A stretch of 64,000 nucleotides of DNA from Ovoidimarina sp963698645 (GCA_963698645.1 CAVORP010000007.1:744001-808000), one strand, 5' to 3'. Shown: positions 53,583 through 62,619, counted from the first letter of the stretch. Program-made: numbers and translations. Notes: generated by a model from the letters alone, not told the origin.

Positions 53583-53618
53583 AAAAACAACAAACCCCCG
53601 GGGCATCGCCACGGGGGT
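53583..53618 (-). terminator. Rho-independent terminator after rpsU
   Basis: ACCCCCG and CGGGGGT pair around a loop, followed on the minus strand by TTGTTGTTTTTT. It lies about 48 bases past the rpsU stop. Confidence 0.9.
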
Positions 53619-53665
53619 CGTCGTTGCGGATGTTGCCGGAGCAACCCCGCCAGTGAGCAGAAAGC

Positions 53666-53872
53666 TTACATCATGCCTTCGCGCTGGGCCTTTTTACGGG
53701 CTAGCTTGCGGGCACGGCGAATGGCCTCGGCCTTTTCGCGCGCTTTTTTCTCGGACGGTTTCTCGAAATGCTGCCGAAGCTTCATTTCACGGAACACGCC
53801 CTCACGCTGCAGTTTCTTCTTCAGGGCACGAAGCGCCTGATCGACGTTGTTGTCGCGAACACTGACCTGCAT
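53666..53872 (-). CDS. rpsU: 30S ribosomal protein S21
   Basis: A 68-residue basic protein with the S21 pattern MQVSVRDNNVDQALRALKKK and FEKPSEKKAREKAEAIRRAR. It binds the 3' end of 16S rRNA in the small subunit and helps initiation. The C-terminus is a Lys/Arg-rich extension. A strong terminator follows. Confidence 0.97.
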   Translation of the reverse strand: MQVSVRDNNVDQALRALKKKLQREGVFREMKLRQHFEKPSEKKAREKAEAIRRARKLARKKAQREGMM

Positions 53873-53981
53873 GTGGTTGTCACCACCTTTCTAGGTTAAA
53901 GTTGCAAAAGTCGCAGGAAGTGGCGCTATAGCAAGCTCGCCCTAGCTTGTCTACTGCGACGGATGAACAAAGGAACGCCCG

Positions 53982-54689
53982 ATGCCGACACCAACCGATC
54001 TGGACAAGCTTCTGGATGCCGCCCTGCCGCATGTGGCCTTTGATGGCTGGTCGGATGCGACATTTCGGGCGGCTGTGGCCGAAAGCGGGGTCGAGCCGGC
54101 GCTTGCCGCGACCCTTGCGCCGCGGGGCGCGGTCGATCTTGCGCTGGCCTTTCACAGGCGTGGCGATGCGCGGATGGTCGAGGGGCTGAAGGCCATGGAC
54201 CTGAGCGCGATGAAGTTTCGCCAGCGGGTGGCAACCGCGGTGCGTCTTCGGCTTGAGCTGGTGGAGGACCGCGAGGCGGTGCGGCGGGGCACGACGCTTT
54301 TCGCGCTGCCGCAGCATGCGGCGCTGGGGGCGAAGGCGATCTGGGGGACGGCCGATGCGATCTGGACCGCGCTGGGCGACACGTCGGACGATTTCAACTG
54401 GTACACGAAGCGGGCGACGCTTTCGGGCGTCTATGGCGCGACGGTTCTGTTCTGGCTGGGCGATGACAGTGCCGGTCACGCGGACACATGGGCGTTTCTG
54501 GATCGGCGGATCGAGGACGTGATGCAGATCGAGAAGGTGAAGGCGCAGGTCAACAAGAACCCTGTTCTGGGAAAGCTGATGGCGGGGCCGAACTGGATCC
54601 TGTCGCAGATCAAGCCGCCGCCGAAAATGCCGAGGATGGATATTCCGGGCATCTGGCCGGCGCCGCCGCAAGACACGAAAGACGCGTAA
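53982..54689 (+). CDS. COQ9-family protein
   Basis: A 235-residue protein of the COQ9 family, TetR-like helical fold. Features are LLDAALPHVAFDGWSDATFR at the start, RRGTTLFALPQHAALGAKAIW in the middle and TSDDFNWYTKRATLSGVYGA, the conserved core that binds isoprenoid lipid in human COQ9. It supports ubiquinone biosynthesis in mitochondria; the bacterial role is presumed similar. Start ATG 53982, divergent from rpsU. Confidence 0.92.
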   Translation: MPTPTDLDKLLDAALPHVAFDGWSDATFRAAVAESGVEPALAATLAPRGAVDLALAFHRRGDARMVEGLKAMDLSAMKFRQRVATAVRLRLELVEDREAVRRGTTLFALPQHAALGAKAIWGTADAIWTALGDTSDDFNWYTKRATLSGVYGATVLFWLGDDSAGHADTWAFLDRRIEDVMQIEKVKAQVNKNPVLGKLMAGPNWILSQIKPPPKMPRMDIPGIWPAPPQDTKDA

Positions 54690-54690
54690 C

Positions 54691-54700
54691 AGGGTCTGTT
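54691..54700 (+). repeat. Dispersed motif AGGGTCTGTT, copy 4
   Basis: Just past the COQ9-family stop; with its flanks it forms the palindrome AACAG-GGT-CTGTT. Confidence 0.4.
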
Positions 54701-54731
54701 TTCGCGAGGTTGGGCTGATTCGGGAGCGTGG

Positions 54732-55361
54732 CTAGCGAATCGGATCGAGAAGGGCGTCCTGCATCCGGCAGTCGCGGATGACATCGGCACCGCAGCGTCG
54801 CGGTTCGAAGTCGCGGGTCAGGCAGATCCTGGCCTCCTGGATACGGCCCGACTTGCAGGTGATCGTGATCGCGTCGGGTGACAGGCCGGGATTGATTTCG
54901 AGGAAGGCCTGTTCGATGACCCGGGCGGGCAGACGTATGGGCGCATCGAGCTGGCGCAGGACCGGGGGTTTCGCCACGGCGTCGAAGGCCGCGCGGCTGG
55001 CGGCAAAGTAGTCGTCCGCCGAGAGGCCGGAGCAGCGGCCATGCTTGTTCCACGCGTGCCATGCGAGCCCTGAAGTTCCGGTAATGTCTGCCATTCCGGC
55101 GGTTTCGGCGCGCGTCGGGTTGCGTTCGCCGGTCTGGCAATAGCTGGGCCAGCCCCGTTCGTATTGCGGCCAGAGCCCGTGCAGAACCCAGCCGAAATCG
55201 GCGTCTGGCGCGCATTGCGGGGACCGGCGGGCATCGCCCTCGATCGCGCACCATGAGGGCGACCATGAGAGAGCCATGACGTAATAGTCGAATTGCCCGG
55301 CGCGCTCGCCGTCGGCCCATGTGGCCAGGGGCCAGATCAACAACAGGGCAAACCAGCGCAT
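54732..55361 (-). CDS. Secreted ribonuclease T2
   Basis: A 209-residue protein with a short signal peptide (MRWFALLLIWPLATWADG). Both catalytic blocks are present, WVLHGLWPQYERGWPSYC and LAWHAWNKHGRCSG, carrying the two active-site His and the Lys. T2 enzymes cut single-stranded RNA to 2',3'-cyclic ends; the location is expected to be periplasmic. It converges on the COQ9-family gene. Confidence 0.94.
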   Translation of the reverse strand: MRWFALLLIWPLATWADGERAGQFDYYVMALSWSPSWCAIEGDARRSPQCAPDADFGWVLHGLWPQYERGWPSYCQTGERNPTRAETAGMADITGTSGLAWHAWNKHGRCSGLSADDYFAASRAAFDAVAKPPVLRQLDAPIRLPARVIEQAFLEINPGLSPDAITITCKSGRIQEARICLTRDFEPRRCGADVIRDCRMQDALLDPIR

Positions 55362-55487
55362 TTTCTCTTTTCTCCGGGGCGGGGGAGGCCTATATAGCCC
55401 GCAACTTCCCCGAAAACGCGGAAAGGTTCCATCCCCGGAACACCGTTTTCACGGCGCGGGAAAGATTTGGCCGCAAGGAGTGGGCAT

Positions 55488-56240
55488 ATGAACAAACCGA
55501 TCATGGCGAAGGCGACGGCCGTCTGGCTCGTGGATAACACGACGCTGAGCTTCAAGCAGATCGCGGATTTCTGCGGGTTGCACGAGTTGGAAGTGCAGGG
55601 CATCGCCGATGGCGACGTTGCGACCGGGGTGAAGGGCTTTGATCCGATCCAGAACAACCAGCTGGACGCGATAGAGATCGAGCGTGCCGAAAAGGACCCG
55701 ACCTATGCGTTGAAATTGAAGTTCAATGCAGCCGCCGTGGGCGAGGAAAAGCGCCGTGGCCCGCGTTACACGCCCCTGTCGAAGCGTCAGGACCGCCCGG
55801 CGGCGATCCTTTGGCTGGTGAAATTCCACCCGGAACTGACGGATGCGCAGATCTCGAAGCTGGTGGGTACGACGAAGCCCACGATCCAGTCGATCCGCGA
55901 GCGGTCGCATTGGAACATCTCGAACATCCAGCCGGTCGACCCGGTCGCGCTTGGCCTGACCAAGCAGAGCGAGTTGGATGCCGCGGTTCAGAAGGCGGCA
56001 GCGAAGAAGGCCAAGGAAGGCGTCGTGATGTCGGATGACGAGCGTCGCAAGCTTGTCTCGACCGAGCAGAGCCTTGGGATGGAGACGGAGCCCCGTATTC
56101 CTTCGGCGATCTCGGGGCTTGAGACCTTTACCCTGACGGGCAATGACGAGGACGAGGACGCGAAAGAGAGCGATCTTGATGCGGACAGCCTGTTCAACCT
56201 GCCCGATGACGACATGGATGACGACGACGACGACAAATAG
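55488..56240 (+). CDS. trcR: Cell-cycle transcriptional regulator TrcR (DUF1013)
   Basis: A 250-residue alphaproteobacterial protein of the DUF1013/TrcR family. It has two similar helix-turn-helix-like parts, TAVWLVDNTTLSFKQIADFC and ILWLVKFHPELTDAQISKLV followed by GTTKPTIQSIRERSHWN, and a very acidic tail (DDDMDDDDDDK). TrcR is named as a cell-cycle transcription regulator acting with RNA polymerase in Caulobacter relatives. Start ATG 55488 has AGGAG; an upstream in-frame codon does not. Confidence 0.87.
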   Translation: MNKPIMAKATAVWLVDNTTLSFKQIADFCGLHELEVQGIADGDVATGVKGFDPIQNNQLDAIEIERAEKDPTYALKLKFNAAAVGEEKRRGPRYTPLSKRQDRPAAILWLVKFHPELTDAQISKLVGTTKPTIQSIRERSHWNISNIQPVDPVALGLTKQSELDAAVQKAAAKKAKEGVVMSDDERRKLVSTEQSLGMETEPRIPSAISGLETFTLTGNDEDEDAKESDLDADSLFNLPDDDMDDDDDDK

Positions 56241-56265
56241 GGTTTCGATCCCGTGACGTCGCAAG

Positions 56266-56293
56266 GCCCCGGCAGGGATTGCCGGGGCTTTTT
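56266..56293 (+). terminator. Rho-independent terminator after trcR
   Basis: GCCCCGGCA-GGGAT-TGCCGGGGC followed by TTTTTCG, 26 bases past the stop. Confidence 0.92.
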
Positions 56294-56316
56294 CGTGCCG
56301 GGAGAGGGCCCTGGTT

Positions 56317-56913
56317 CTAGAAGCTTTTGCGCGCCCGCATGGCGGCAGTGATCGTCCCGTCGTCGAGGTAATCCAGTTCGCCCCCGATCGGCACGCCCTG
56401 GGCAAGTGAGGTGACGGTGACATCCGGGCCAAGCTGGTCGGCGATGTAATGGGCGGTGGTCTGGCCGTCGATCGTTGCATTGAGGGCAAGGATCACTTCG
56501 GAGATGTTTTCGTCGCGGACCCGGGCCACAAGCTGGGGAATGCGGAGATCCTGCGGGCCAACGGCATCGAGCGCCGACAGGGTGCCGCCAAGAACGTGAT
56601 AGCGGCCCTTGAACACGGTGGCACGTTCCATCGCCCAGAGATCGGCCACATCCTCGACCACGCAGATCTCGCCCGTGGCGCGCTTTTCGGAGGCGCAGAT
56701 CTCGCAGGTCTCGGAGGTTCCGATATTTCCGCAAGTCAGGCATTCGCGCGCGGTGGCGGCAACGGCGTGCATGGCATCGGCGAGCGGCATCAGCAGAAGC
56801 CCGCGCTTCTTGATCAGGTGCAGGACCGCGCGGCGCGCCGAACGCGGGCCCAGACCCGGAAGCCGGGCCATCATGTCGATCAGCGTCTCGATATCAGGGG
56901 CGGGACCGGTCAG
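56317..56913 (-). CDS. recR: Recombination protein RecR with probable CTG start
   Basis: A 198-residue RecR. It has the helix-hairpin-helix LPGLGPRSARRAVLHLIKKR, the zinc finger CLTCGNIGTSETCEIC, and the Toprim domain CVVEDVADLWAMERATVFKG with ALNATIDGQTTAHYIADQ. RecR works with RecF and RecO to load RecA at gaps. The only upstream ATGs (56874, 56871) would cut into the first helix. A CTG at 56911-56913 preceded by GGAG at good spacing gives exactly the usual family length, so I use it. It lies downstream of ybaB and dnaX, the common order. Confidence 0.88.
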   Translation of the reverse strand: MTGPAPDIETLIDMMARLPGLGPRSARRAVLHLIKKRGLLLMPLADAMHAVAATARECLTCGNIGTSETCEICASEKRATGEICVVEDVADLWAMERATVFKGRYHVLGGTLSALDAVGPQDLRIPQLVARVRDENISEVILALNATIDGQTTAHYIADQLGPDVTVTSLAQGVPIGGELDYLDDGTITAAMRARKSF

Positions 56914-56943
56914 TTCAGCGCTCCAATCCGGAAGGGTGCGGGC

Positions 56944-57288
56944 CTAGAAGGGCAGTTTCATGTCGGCAGGCAGTCCCAGACCCTCGGTCAGCTTTGCCAT
57001 TTCCGACTGGCTTTTCTCGGCGGCCTTGGCCTGGGCGTCCTTGATGGCGGCAAGGATCAGATCCTCGACCACTTCCTTTTCGTCCGGGTTGAAGATCGAG
57101 GGGTCGATCTCGAGGGCGGTGAGTTCGCCCTTGGCGGTGGCCGTTGCCCTGACCAGCCCGGCGCCGCTTTCGCCGGTGACGGTCATCGCGTTCAGGTTCT
57201 CCTGAAGCTCGGCCATCTTGGTCTGCATTTCCTGCGCGGCCTTCATCATCTTGCCCATGTCGCCGAGCCCGCCCAAACCTTTGAACAT
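56944..57288 (-). CDS. YbaB/EbfC nucleoid-associated protein
   Basis: A 114-residue protein starting MFKGLGGLGDMGKMMKAAQE with the helix-hairpin QEMQTKMAELQENLNAMTVT and the strand region AKGELTALEIDPSIF. Members bind DNA as dimers and sit between dnaX and recR in most bacteria, as here. Confidence 0.96.
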   Translation of the reverse strand: MFKGLGGLGDMGKMMKAAQEMQTKMAELQENLNAMTVTGESGAGLVRATATAKGELTALEIDPSIFNPDEKEVVEDLILAAIKDAQAKAAEKSQSEMAKLTEGLGLPADMKLPF

Positions 57289-57367
57289 TTCATATCCCTT
57301 CGGAGTTCGTATCTGTGTTGCCCTTCGAGATACGTGTGGGGGTGCCGCTATGCAAGCGGTGGCCGCG

Positions 57368-59125
57368 TCAGTCCTCCTCGAACGGATCCCATTCCTCGGA
57401 GACTTCCGGCAGGGCCTCTTGCGCCGCTTCGGCCTCGAGCGCGGTGCGGGGGGTGATCTCGCGGATCACGGCCTGGGGGAAGACCTCGAGCACGGCCTGC
57501 ACCAGGGGGTGCGCCTCGGCCTCTTCGCGAAGCGCGCGGTCATCGGCCTCTCGCAGTTGGCGCTGGGTCGGCGCGCCGCCCTTGTTCACGACGCTGACCG
57601 CCCAGCGTGTGCCCGTCCAGAGCTGAAGCTTGCGGCCCAGGTCCTGTGCGAGATCGGCCGGCGCGCCTTCGGCGGGAACGAATTCGATCCGGCCGGGGCG
57701 ATAGCCGGCAAGCTGCACGTAATCCTCGACCATGATCAGGAGTCTTTGGTCGCGATTGGCGCGGATCAGGTTCAGGACGCTGTCGAAATCGGGATAGCGC
57801 GCCAATGCCGTGTCGGCCATGCGGGCGGGCGCGAGCGCGGCCTGCGCTCCGCCGCCGCCGGCGGGTGCGGGGGCTGGTTGCGTGGCCGGTTGTGACGCAG
57901 GGGCGGTGTTACGGATGCCACCGCTTCCCCCACCGCCGCCGGTGGGTGGGGTGGGCGGTGTCTCTTGCAGTTTGCGCACCAGATCCTCGGGGCTTGGCAG
58001 GTCGGCCACATGGGTCAGGCGGATGATCGCCATTTCGGCGGCCATCATCGTGTTGGGGGCGCTTGACGTTTCCTCGATCGCCTTCAAGAGCATTTGCCAG
58101 GCGCGGGTCATCACGCGCATCGGCAGGGCATCGGCAAGTTGCCGGCCCCGGGTGCGTTCCTCGGGTGCGACGGTCGGATCCTCGGCGGCGTCAGGCGTGA
58201 TCTTGATGACGCTGATCCAGTGGGTCAGTTCCGCCAGATCGCGCAGGACGGCCAGCGGATCGGCCCCGTCGGCATATTGTGCGCCGAGTTCGGCGAGGGC
58301 GGCGGCGGCGTCGCCGCGCATCACGTGATCGAAGAGATCCATTACCCGCGCGCGGTCGGCCAGCCCCAGCATCGCGCGAACCTGATCGGCCGTGGTTTCG
58401 CCCGCGCCATGGGCAATGGCCTGATCCAGAAGGCTCATGGCGTCGCGGACCGAGCCTTCGGCGGCACGGGTGATGAGGGCGAGGGCATCGTCGGCGACCT
58501 GCGCGTTTTCGCGGGTGGCGATGTCCTTGAGATAGGCGATCATCTCCTCGGGCTCGATCCGGCGCAGGTCGAACCGCTGACAGCGCGACAGGATCGTCAC
58601 CGGTACCTTGCGGATCTCGGTCGTGGCGAGGATGAATTTCACATGCGCCGGCGGCTCTTCCAACGTCTTGAGAAGCGCGTTGAATGCCGCGCCCGAGAGC
58701 ATGTGCACCTCGTCGATGATGAAGACCTTGAAGCGGGCCTTGGAGGGCGCATAGGCCACGGTTTCGATGATGACGTCGCGGACGTTCTGGACACCGGTAT
58801 TCGAGGCCGCGTCGATCTCCATCACGTCGATATGGTTGCCTTCGGCGATCTCGACGCAGTTCGGGCAGGTTCCGCAGGGTTCGGTCGTGGGGCCGCCTTT
58901 GCCATCGGTTCCGATGCAGTTCATGCCCTTGGCGATGATCCGCGCGGTGGTGGTCTTGCCGATCCCGCGGATGCCGGTCATCACGAAGGCCTGTGCGATC
59001 CGGTCGGCTTCGAACGCGTTCCTGAGGGTGCGGACCATGGTGCCCTGACCGATCATGTCGGCGAAGGTGGCGGGCCGGTATTTCCGGGCCAGCACCTGAT
59101 AGCCGGTCGAGGGGGAATCGGACAT
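57368..59125 (-). CDS. dnaX: DNA polymerase III gamma/tau subunit
   Basis: A 585-residue clamp-loader ATPase. Walker A is MTGIRGIGKTTTARIIAKG, the zinc-binding cysteines are in GMNCIG and PCGTCPNC, Walker B/DExH is FIIDEVHMLSGAAFNALLK, sensor 1 is FILATTEIRKVPVTILSRC, and a Gly/Pro/Ala-rich linker separates the C-terminal tau-like domain. I see no A-AAA-AAG-type slippery site, so a shorter gamma form by frameshift is not predicted. Start ATG 59125 with GGAG upstream, 15 bases inside an alternative TTG. Confidence 0.96.
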   Translation of the reverse strand: MSDSPSTGYQVLARKYRPATFADMIGQGTMVRTLRNAFEADRIAQAFVMTGIRGIGKTTTARIIAKGMNCIGTDGKGGPTTEPCGTCPNCVEIAEGNHIDVMEIDAASNTGVQNVRDVIIETVAYAPSKARFKVFIIDEVHMLSGAAFNALLKTLEEPPAHVKFILATTEIRKVPVTILSRCQRFDLRRIEPEEMIAYLKDIATRENAQVADDALALITRAAEGSVRDAMSLLDQAIAHGAGETTADQVRAMLGLADRARVMDLFDHVMRGDAAAALAELGAQYADGADPLAVLRDLAELTHWISVIKITPDAAEDPTVAPEERTRGRQLADALPMRVMTRAWQMLLKAIEETSSAPNTMMAAEMAIIRLTHVADLPSPEDLVRKLQETPPTPPTGGGGGSGGIRNTAPASQPATQPAPAPAGGGGAQAALAPARMADTALARYPDFDSVLNLIRANRDQRLLIMVEDYVQLAGYRPGRIEFVPAEGAPADLAQDLGRKLQLWTGTRWAVSVVNKGGAPTQRQLREADDRALREEAEAHPLVQAVLEVFPQAVIREITPRTALEAEAAQEALPEVSEEWDPFEED

Positions 59126-59269
59126 GAACGCTCCGGTCAAGATGGGACACTCGCAAATCTAAGCGCGCTGGCGGGCGGGGTAAACCGAAAGCCGCGGGAA
59201 ATCGCGTTACCGCGCGGCGGGAGGGCCGGGGAGGTGATTTCATCGGGTCGATGCGATAGGTTCGAACCC

Positions 59270-59587
59270 ATGAGCGATGACGCGCGGCGGCTTTGGGTGA
59301 TGTTTCTGCTGGCCTTATGGGCCATGGCCTTTGCGGGGGCGTTCGCCGCGTGGTGGCTGACGCCGCCCAGCGGCGATGGCTTCACGCGCGGGATGAACCG
59401 GATTACGACCTTTCTGGGCTGGCAGGGCATCGCCGGAATGCTGGCGCTGGCGACATGGGGCGTCGGGCGCGGGTTCCCGAAGGGCAGCCCGGCACGGCGA
59501 TTGTCGCGCTGGCCCCTTGCCCTTGCGCTTGTCCTGGTTGCGGGTCTTGTGGCGCTGATCCTGTGGGCGCGGTTTCTTGCGGGCTAA
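59270..59587 (+). CDS. Small membrane protein, unknown
   Basis: A 105-residue protein with three hydrophobic segments (VMFLLALWAMAFAGAFAAWW, GIAGMLALATWGVGRGF, WPLALALVLVAGLVALILWA). No family recognised. It is read divergently from dnaX and overlaps the rsgA stop by 4 bp on the opposite strand. Confidence 0.7.
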   Translation: MSDDARRLWVMFLLALWAMAFAGAFAAWWLTPPSGDGFTRGMNRITTFLGWQGIAGMLALATWGVGRGFPKGSPARRLSRWPLALALVLVAGLVALILWARFLAG

Positions 59588-60612
59588 CGGCCCTTCTTGC
59601 CCTTCATGGCGCGGTCAACCTCGCGGATCAGTTTGCCGAAGCCTTTCTCGCGCGCGCGCTTCTGGGCGATGGTTTCGCTGTTGAGGGCATCCTCGGCGCG
59701 AAGTTTCTGCCAGCGGTCAAGCCGGTCGGGATCGAGCGTGCCGTCGGCGATGGCGGCCTGAACGGCACAGCCCGGCTCGCGGTCATGGGCGCAATCGTTG
59801 AAGCGGCAGGTCGCGGCCAGATCGTTGATATCGGCAAAGAGCGTGTCGATGCCTTCGCGTGCATCCTGAAGCCGCAGCGCGCGCATTCCGGGCGTGTCGA
59901 TCAGCCAGCCCCCATTGGTCATCGGGCGGAGCGACCGTGCGGTCGTCGTGTGCCGTCCCTTGGCATCGTCGAGCCGGATTTCGGCGGTTTCTTCGGATGC
60001 GCCGGTCATGCTGTTCGAGAGCGTGGTCTTTCCCACACCCGAGGAGCCGAGGAGCGCCGCCGTCTGGCCCTTGTCGCACCATGCCATGATGCGGGCGATG
60101 TCGCCGGGATCATGGGCGTTGACGGCAAGTATGGTGAGCTGCGGCGCGAGCTTGCGGGCCTCGCGGATGAAGATCTCGGGGTCTTCGCAAAGATCGGCCT
60201 TTGTCAGGAGCAGGACGGGGAAGCATCCGGCGTCATGGGCAAGGGCAAGGTAGCGTTCGAGCCGCGCGGGGTTGAAATCGGCGTTGCAGGAGGTGGTGAT
60301 GTAGAGCGTATCGACGTTGGCGGCGATAAGCTGCACCCGGACATCGGTGCCTGCGGCGCGACGCGACAGCGTGGTCTGGCGGTCTAGCACCTCGGTCAGG
60401 TGCTCCTGACCGTCGGAGCGGACCCAGTCGCCGACGACGATTTCGCCGGTCGAGAGGCCCTGGACCGGGATCAGGGTCGCGGGCCCGTCGGGGCCCAGCA
60501 CGTTGACGCGGTCGCGGTGGACCTCGGTGACGCGGTGGACGTTGAGCGGTTCGCCGTCGATCTGGCGTTGAAAGAAAGGGGACCAGCCAAGGTCCTTGAG
60601 AGACAATGTCAT
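59584..60612 (-). CDS. rsgA: Ribosome small-subunit-dependent GTPase RsgA
   Basis: A 342-residue circularly permuted GTPase that assists 30S maturation. The G4 motif is LLLTKADLCED, G1 is LLGSSGVGKTTLSNSMTG, and G3 is WLIDTPGMRAL; the zinc domain at the end has TCRFNDCAHDREPGCAVQA. An OB-fold begins the protein. ATG 60612 gives the family start MTLSLKDLGWSPFF; the extended frame beyond it has no ribosome site. Confidence 0.95.
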   Translation of the reverse strand: MTLSLKDLGWSPFFQRQIDGEPLNVHRVTEVHRDRVNVLGPDGPATLIPVQGLSTGEIVVGDWVRSDGQEHLTEVLDRQTTLSRRAAGTDVRVQLIAANVDTLYITTSCNADFNPARLERYLALAHDAGCFPVLLLTKADLCEDPEIFIREARKLAPQLTILAVNAHDPGDIARIMAWCDKGQTAALLGSSGVGKTTLSNSMTGASEETAEIRLDDAKGRHTTTARSLRPMTNGGWLIDTPGMRALRLQDAREGIDTLFADINDLAATCRFNDCAHDREPGCAVQAAIADGTLDPDRLDRWQKLRAEDALNSETIAQKRAREKGFGKLIREVDRAMKGKKGR

Positions 60613-60767
60613 TGGAATGCCTTGAGATGCAGGAACAGAGCCACGCGCATCGCGGGTCGCCAATGCGGGTGGTGCATGTTCAGGCTGTCCAGTGGGGTTT
60701 ACCCACGCGGTGCCCGAAGGGTGATGGCCACAATCATAAAGCCCCCCTTTCGGCTTCAAGGACTTGG

Positions 60768-60869
60768 GTGAGAGGCTGGACAACGACCCAAGCGGGGCTC
60801 GTTACGGCTGCTTCCTTCCGGACCTGACCGGGTTGGCGAGGCGCCTGCCCGCGCCAACCTCTCACGCCA
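60768..60869 (-). ncRNA. ffs: Signal recognition particle RNA (4.5S type)
   Basis: On the minus strand the conserved SRP apical sequence CCGGTCAGGTCCGGAAGG then AAGCAGCCGTAACGAG is present, flanked by complementary ends (GTGAGAGGTTGG and CCAGCCTCTCAC). The RNA pairs with Ffh to target membrane proteins. A short hairpin followed by TTTATGATT lies just downstream as the probable terminator. Confidence 0.95.
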
Positions 60870-60916
60870 TCAGATACGCGCGAGGGCGCGGATTCGCAAG
60901 GGTCGGCGTCTCTTAC

Positions 60917-61675
60917 TCAAGTCGGGCTGCGTTCGGCCCAACCGGCGAATATCTTTTCCAGCGCGACCACCACGTAGTAGAGCACGATCCCCAGGAACGC
61001 CAAGGCGATCAGGACCGCGAACATCAGCGGGTAATCGGAATTCGTCTTGCCGCTGTCGAACAGTGCGCCGAGGCCGCGCCCGTGGGGCGAGACGATTTCC
61101 ATCAGGTTGGTGCCGATGAAGGCCAGCGTCACCGAGACCTTCAGCGCGCCGAAGAACTCCGGCAGCGTCTTGGGCAGGGCGATCTTCCAGAAGATATCGA
61201 GCTTCGAGGCGCCAAGCGAGCGCAGGATGTCGCGGTATTCCGGTTCCAGCGTCGACAGGCCGATCGAGACCGAGACCGCGATGGGAAAGAACGAGATCAT
61301 GAAGGCGATCAGGATGGTGTTGAAATCATGCGCGCCCACGAACATCAGCGCGATGATCGGCACCACCGTGGCCTTGGGGATCGCGTTGAAGCCCACCAGA
61401 AGCGGGTAGAGCGCATCGCGCATCACGCGGCAGAAGCCCATGATCATGCCCAGCCCGACGCCGAAGATGATCGCCAGGATCAGGCCGACGACGGTGCGCC
61501 AGAGCGTGTCCCAGCCCATGATGAGGAACAGTTCCCGGAACTTCCAGAAGGCGGGCCAGAGATCCGAGGGCGAGGCCATCTTGTAGTTGGGCCAACCGTT
61601 GGCCCAGACCAGAAGCTCCCACAATGCGAGGAAGATGACGACGGCGATCACGGGGACGGCGATCTTCTGAAGCAT
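60917..61675 (-). CDS. ABC transporter permease (SsuC/TauC type)
   Basis: A 252-residue inner-membrane protein with six TM helices. The EAA-loop region is DILRSLGASKLDIFWKIALP. Early segments WRTVVGLILAIIFGVGLGMI and FNAIPKATVVPIIALMF fit the nitrate/sulfonate/taurine permease family. Its ATG overlaps the ATPase stop (TGATG). Part of an NMT1/THI5-type importer of unknown ligand. Confidence 0.9.
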   Translation of the reverse strand: MLQKIAVPVIAVVIFLALWELLVWANGWPNYKMASPSDLWPAFWKFRELFLIMGWDTLWRTVVGLILAIIFGVGLGMIMGFCRVMRDALYPLLVGFNAIPKATVVPIIALMFVGAHDFNTILIAFMISFFPIAVSVSIGLSTLEPEYRDILRSLGASKLDIFWKIALPKTLPEFFGALKVSVTLAFIGTNLMEIVSPHGRGLGALFDSGKTNSDYPLMFAVLIALAFLGIVLYYVVVALEKIFAGWAERSPT

Positions 61676-62475
61676 CACTCGGCCGCCTCTGCCGGGGCGC
61701 GGCCTTGCGCGATTTCGATCTGGTGGCGCAGGATATTCAGCATCTCGGCCGCTTCGGGCGTATAGAGGTGATCGAGGGTCGCGCGGCCCGGTATCGGGCA
61801 CGTTCAGCGCGGTACTGAGTGCGGGCCGGGCGGCCCGACAGCACGATCACCTCGTCGGCCAGAAAGATCGATTCGCGCAGGTCATGGGTGATCAGGACGC
61901 CGGTGAACGGTTCCTCTTCCTTGACCCGGTGCATGATCTGCCAGAGGTCTTCGCGGGTGAAGGCGTCGAGCGCGCCGAAGGGTTCGTCGAGGATCAGCAC
62001 CTCGGGCTGGTGGATGAGCGCGCGGCAGAGCGAGGCGCGCTGGCGCATGCCGCCGGAGAGTTCGGAGGGGCGTTTGTCTTCGAACCCTTCCAGACCGACG
62101 AGGGCGAGGAGCCTGCGGGCGCGGTCTTCCTGTTGCCTTCCGTGAGAGTTTGGAATGGACGATCTCCAGCGGCAGCAGCACGTTTTTCAGGATCGAGCGC
62201 CATTCCAGCAGGACCGGGTTCTGAAACGCCATGCCGACGGTCGCCCGCGGGCCCGTGACGGGTTCGCCATGAAGCCAGACCTCGCCCGCATCCGGCTTCA
62301 TCAGCCCCGCGATCAGGCGGGTCAGGGTCGATTTCCCGCAACCGGACGGGCCGACGACGGCGGCGAAACCGCCCTCGGGAACCGAGACGTTCAGGCCGTC
62401 CAGAACGGGCAGGGGGCCCGATTGTGTCCGGTAGGCGTGGGTCACGTCCTTTATGTCGATGAGGGGTCGGGTCAT
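61675..62475 (-). CDS. ABC transporter ATPase (SsuB/TauB type; two frameshift sites)
   Basis: About 265 residues after correction. Walker A is VVGPSGCGKSTLTRLIAGLM, the Q-loop MAFQNPVLLEWRSILKNVLL, the signature ELSGGMRQRASLCRAL, Walker B VLILDEPFGALDAFTRED and the H-loop VLITHDLRESIFLADEVIV. The frame breaks near 62131-62138 (one extra base, expected KAQEDRARRLLALVG) and near 61791-61804, after which the C-terminus reads IPGRATLDHLYTPEAAEML. The net change keeps a whole number of codons. Confidence 0.88.
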
Positions 62476-62500
62476 TTCGGGTCCGCCAGAAAGGTATTGA

Positions 62501-62583
62501 GCCTCCGGCGGGGATATTTCCCAAGAAGAGAAGCGGGAAGGATGTCTCACCTTCTTCTCTTTTCAAATATCCCCGCCGGAGGC
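62501..62583. repeat. GATATTT/AGAGAAG element as a 33-base inverted repeat
   Basis: The left arm (62501-62533) starts GCCTCCGGCGGGGATATTT and ends AAGAAGAGAAG; the right arm (62551-62583) is its near-perfect reverse complement ending ATATCCCCGCCGGAGGC. A 17-base loop separates them. It lies between the binding-protein and ATPase genes of one operon. A single copy occurs at 27431-27460. Confidence 0.8.
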
Positions 62584-62619
62584 GGAAGATCCGGCGCGCC
62601 GAACAGCGCGCCGGGGGGC

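Noticed and set aside
57368..59125. Programmed frameshift producing a gamma form of DnaX
   Set aside because: No A-AAA-AAG-type slippery sequence was found in the linker region.
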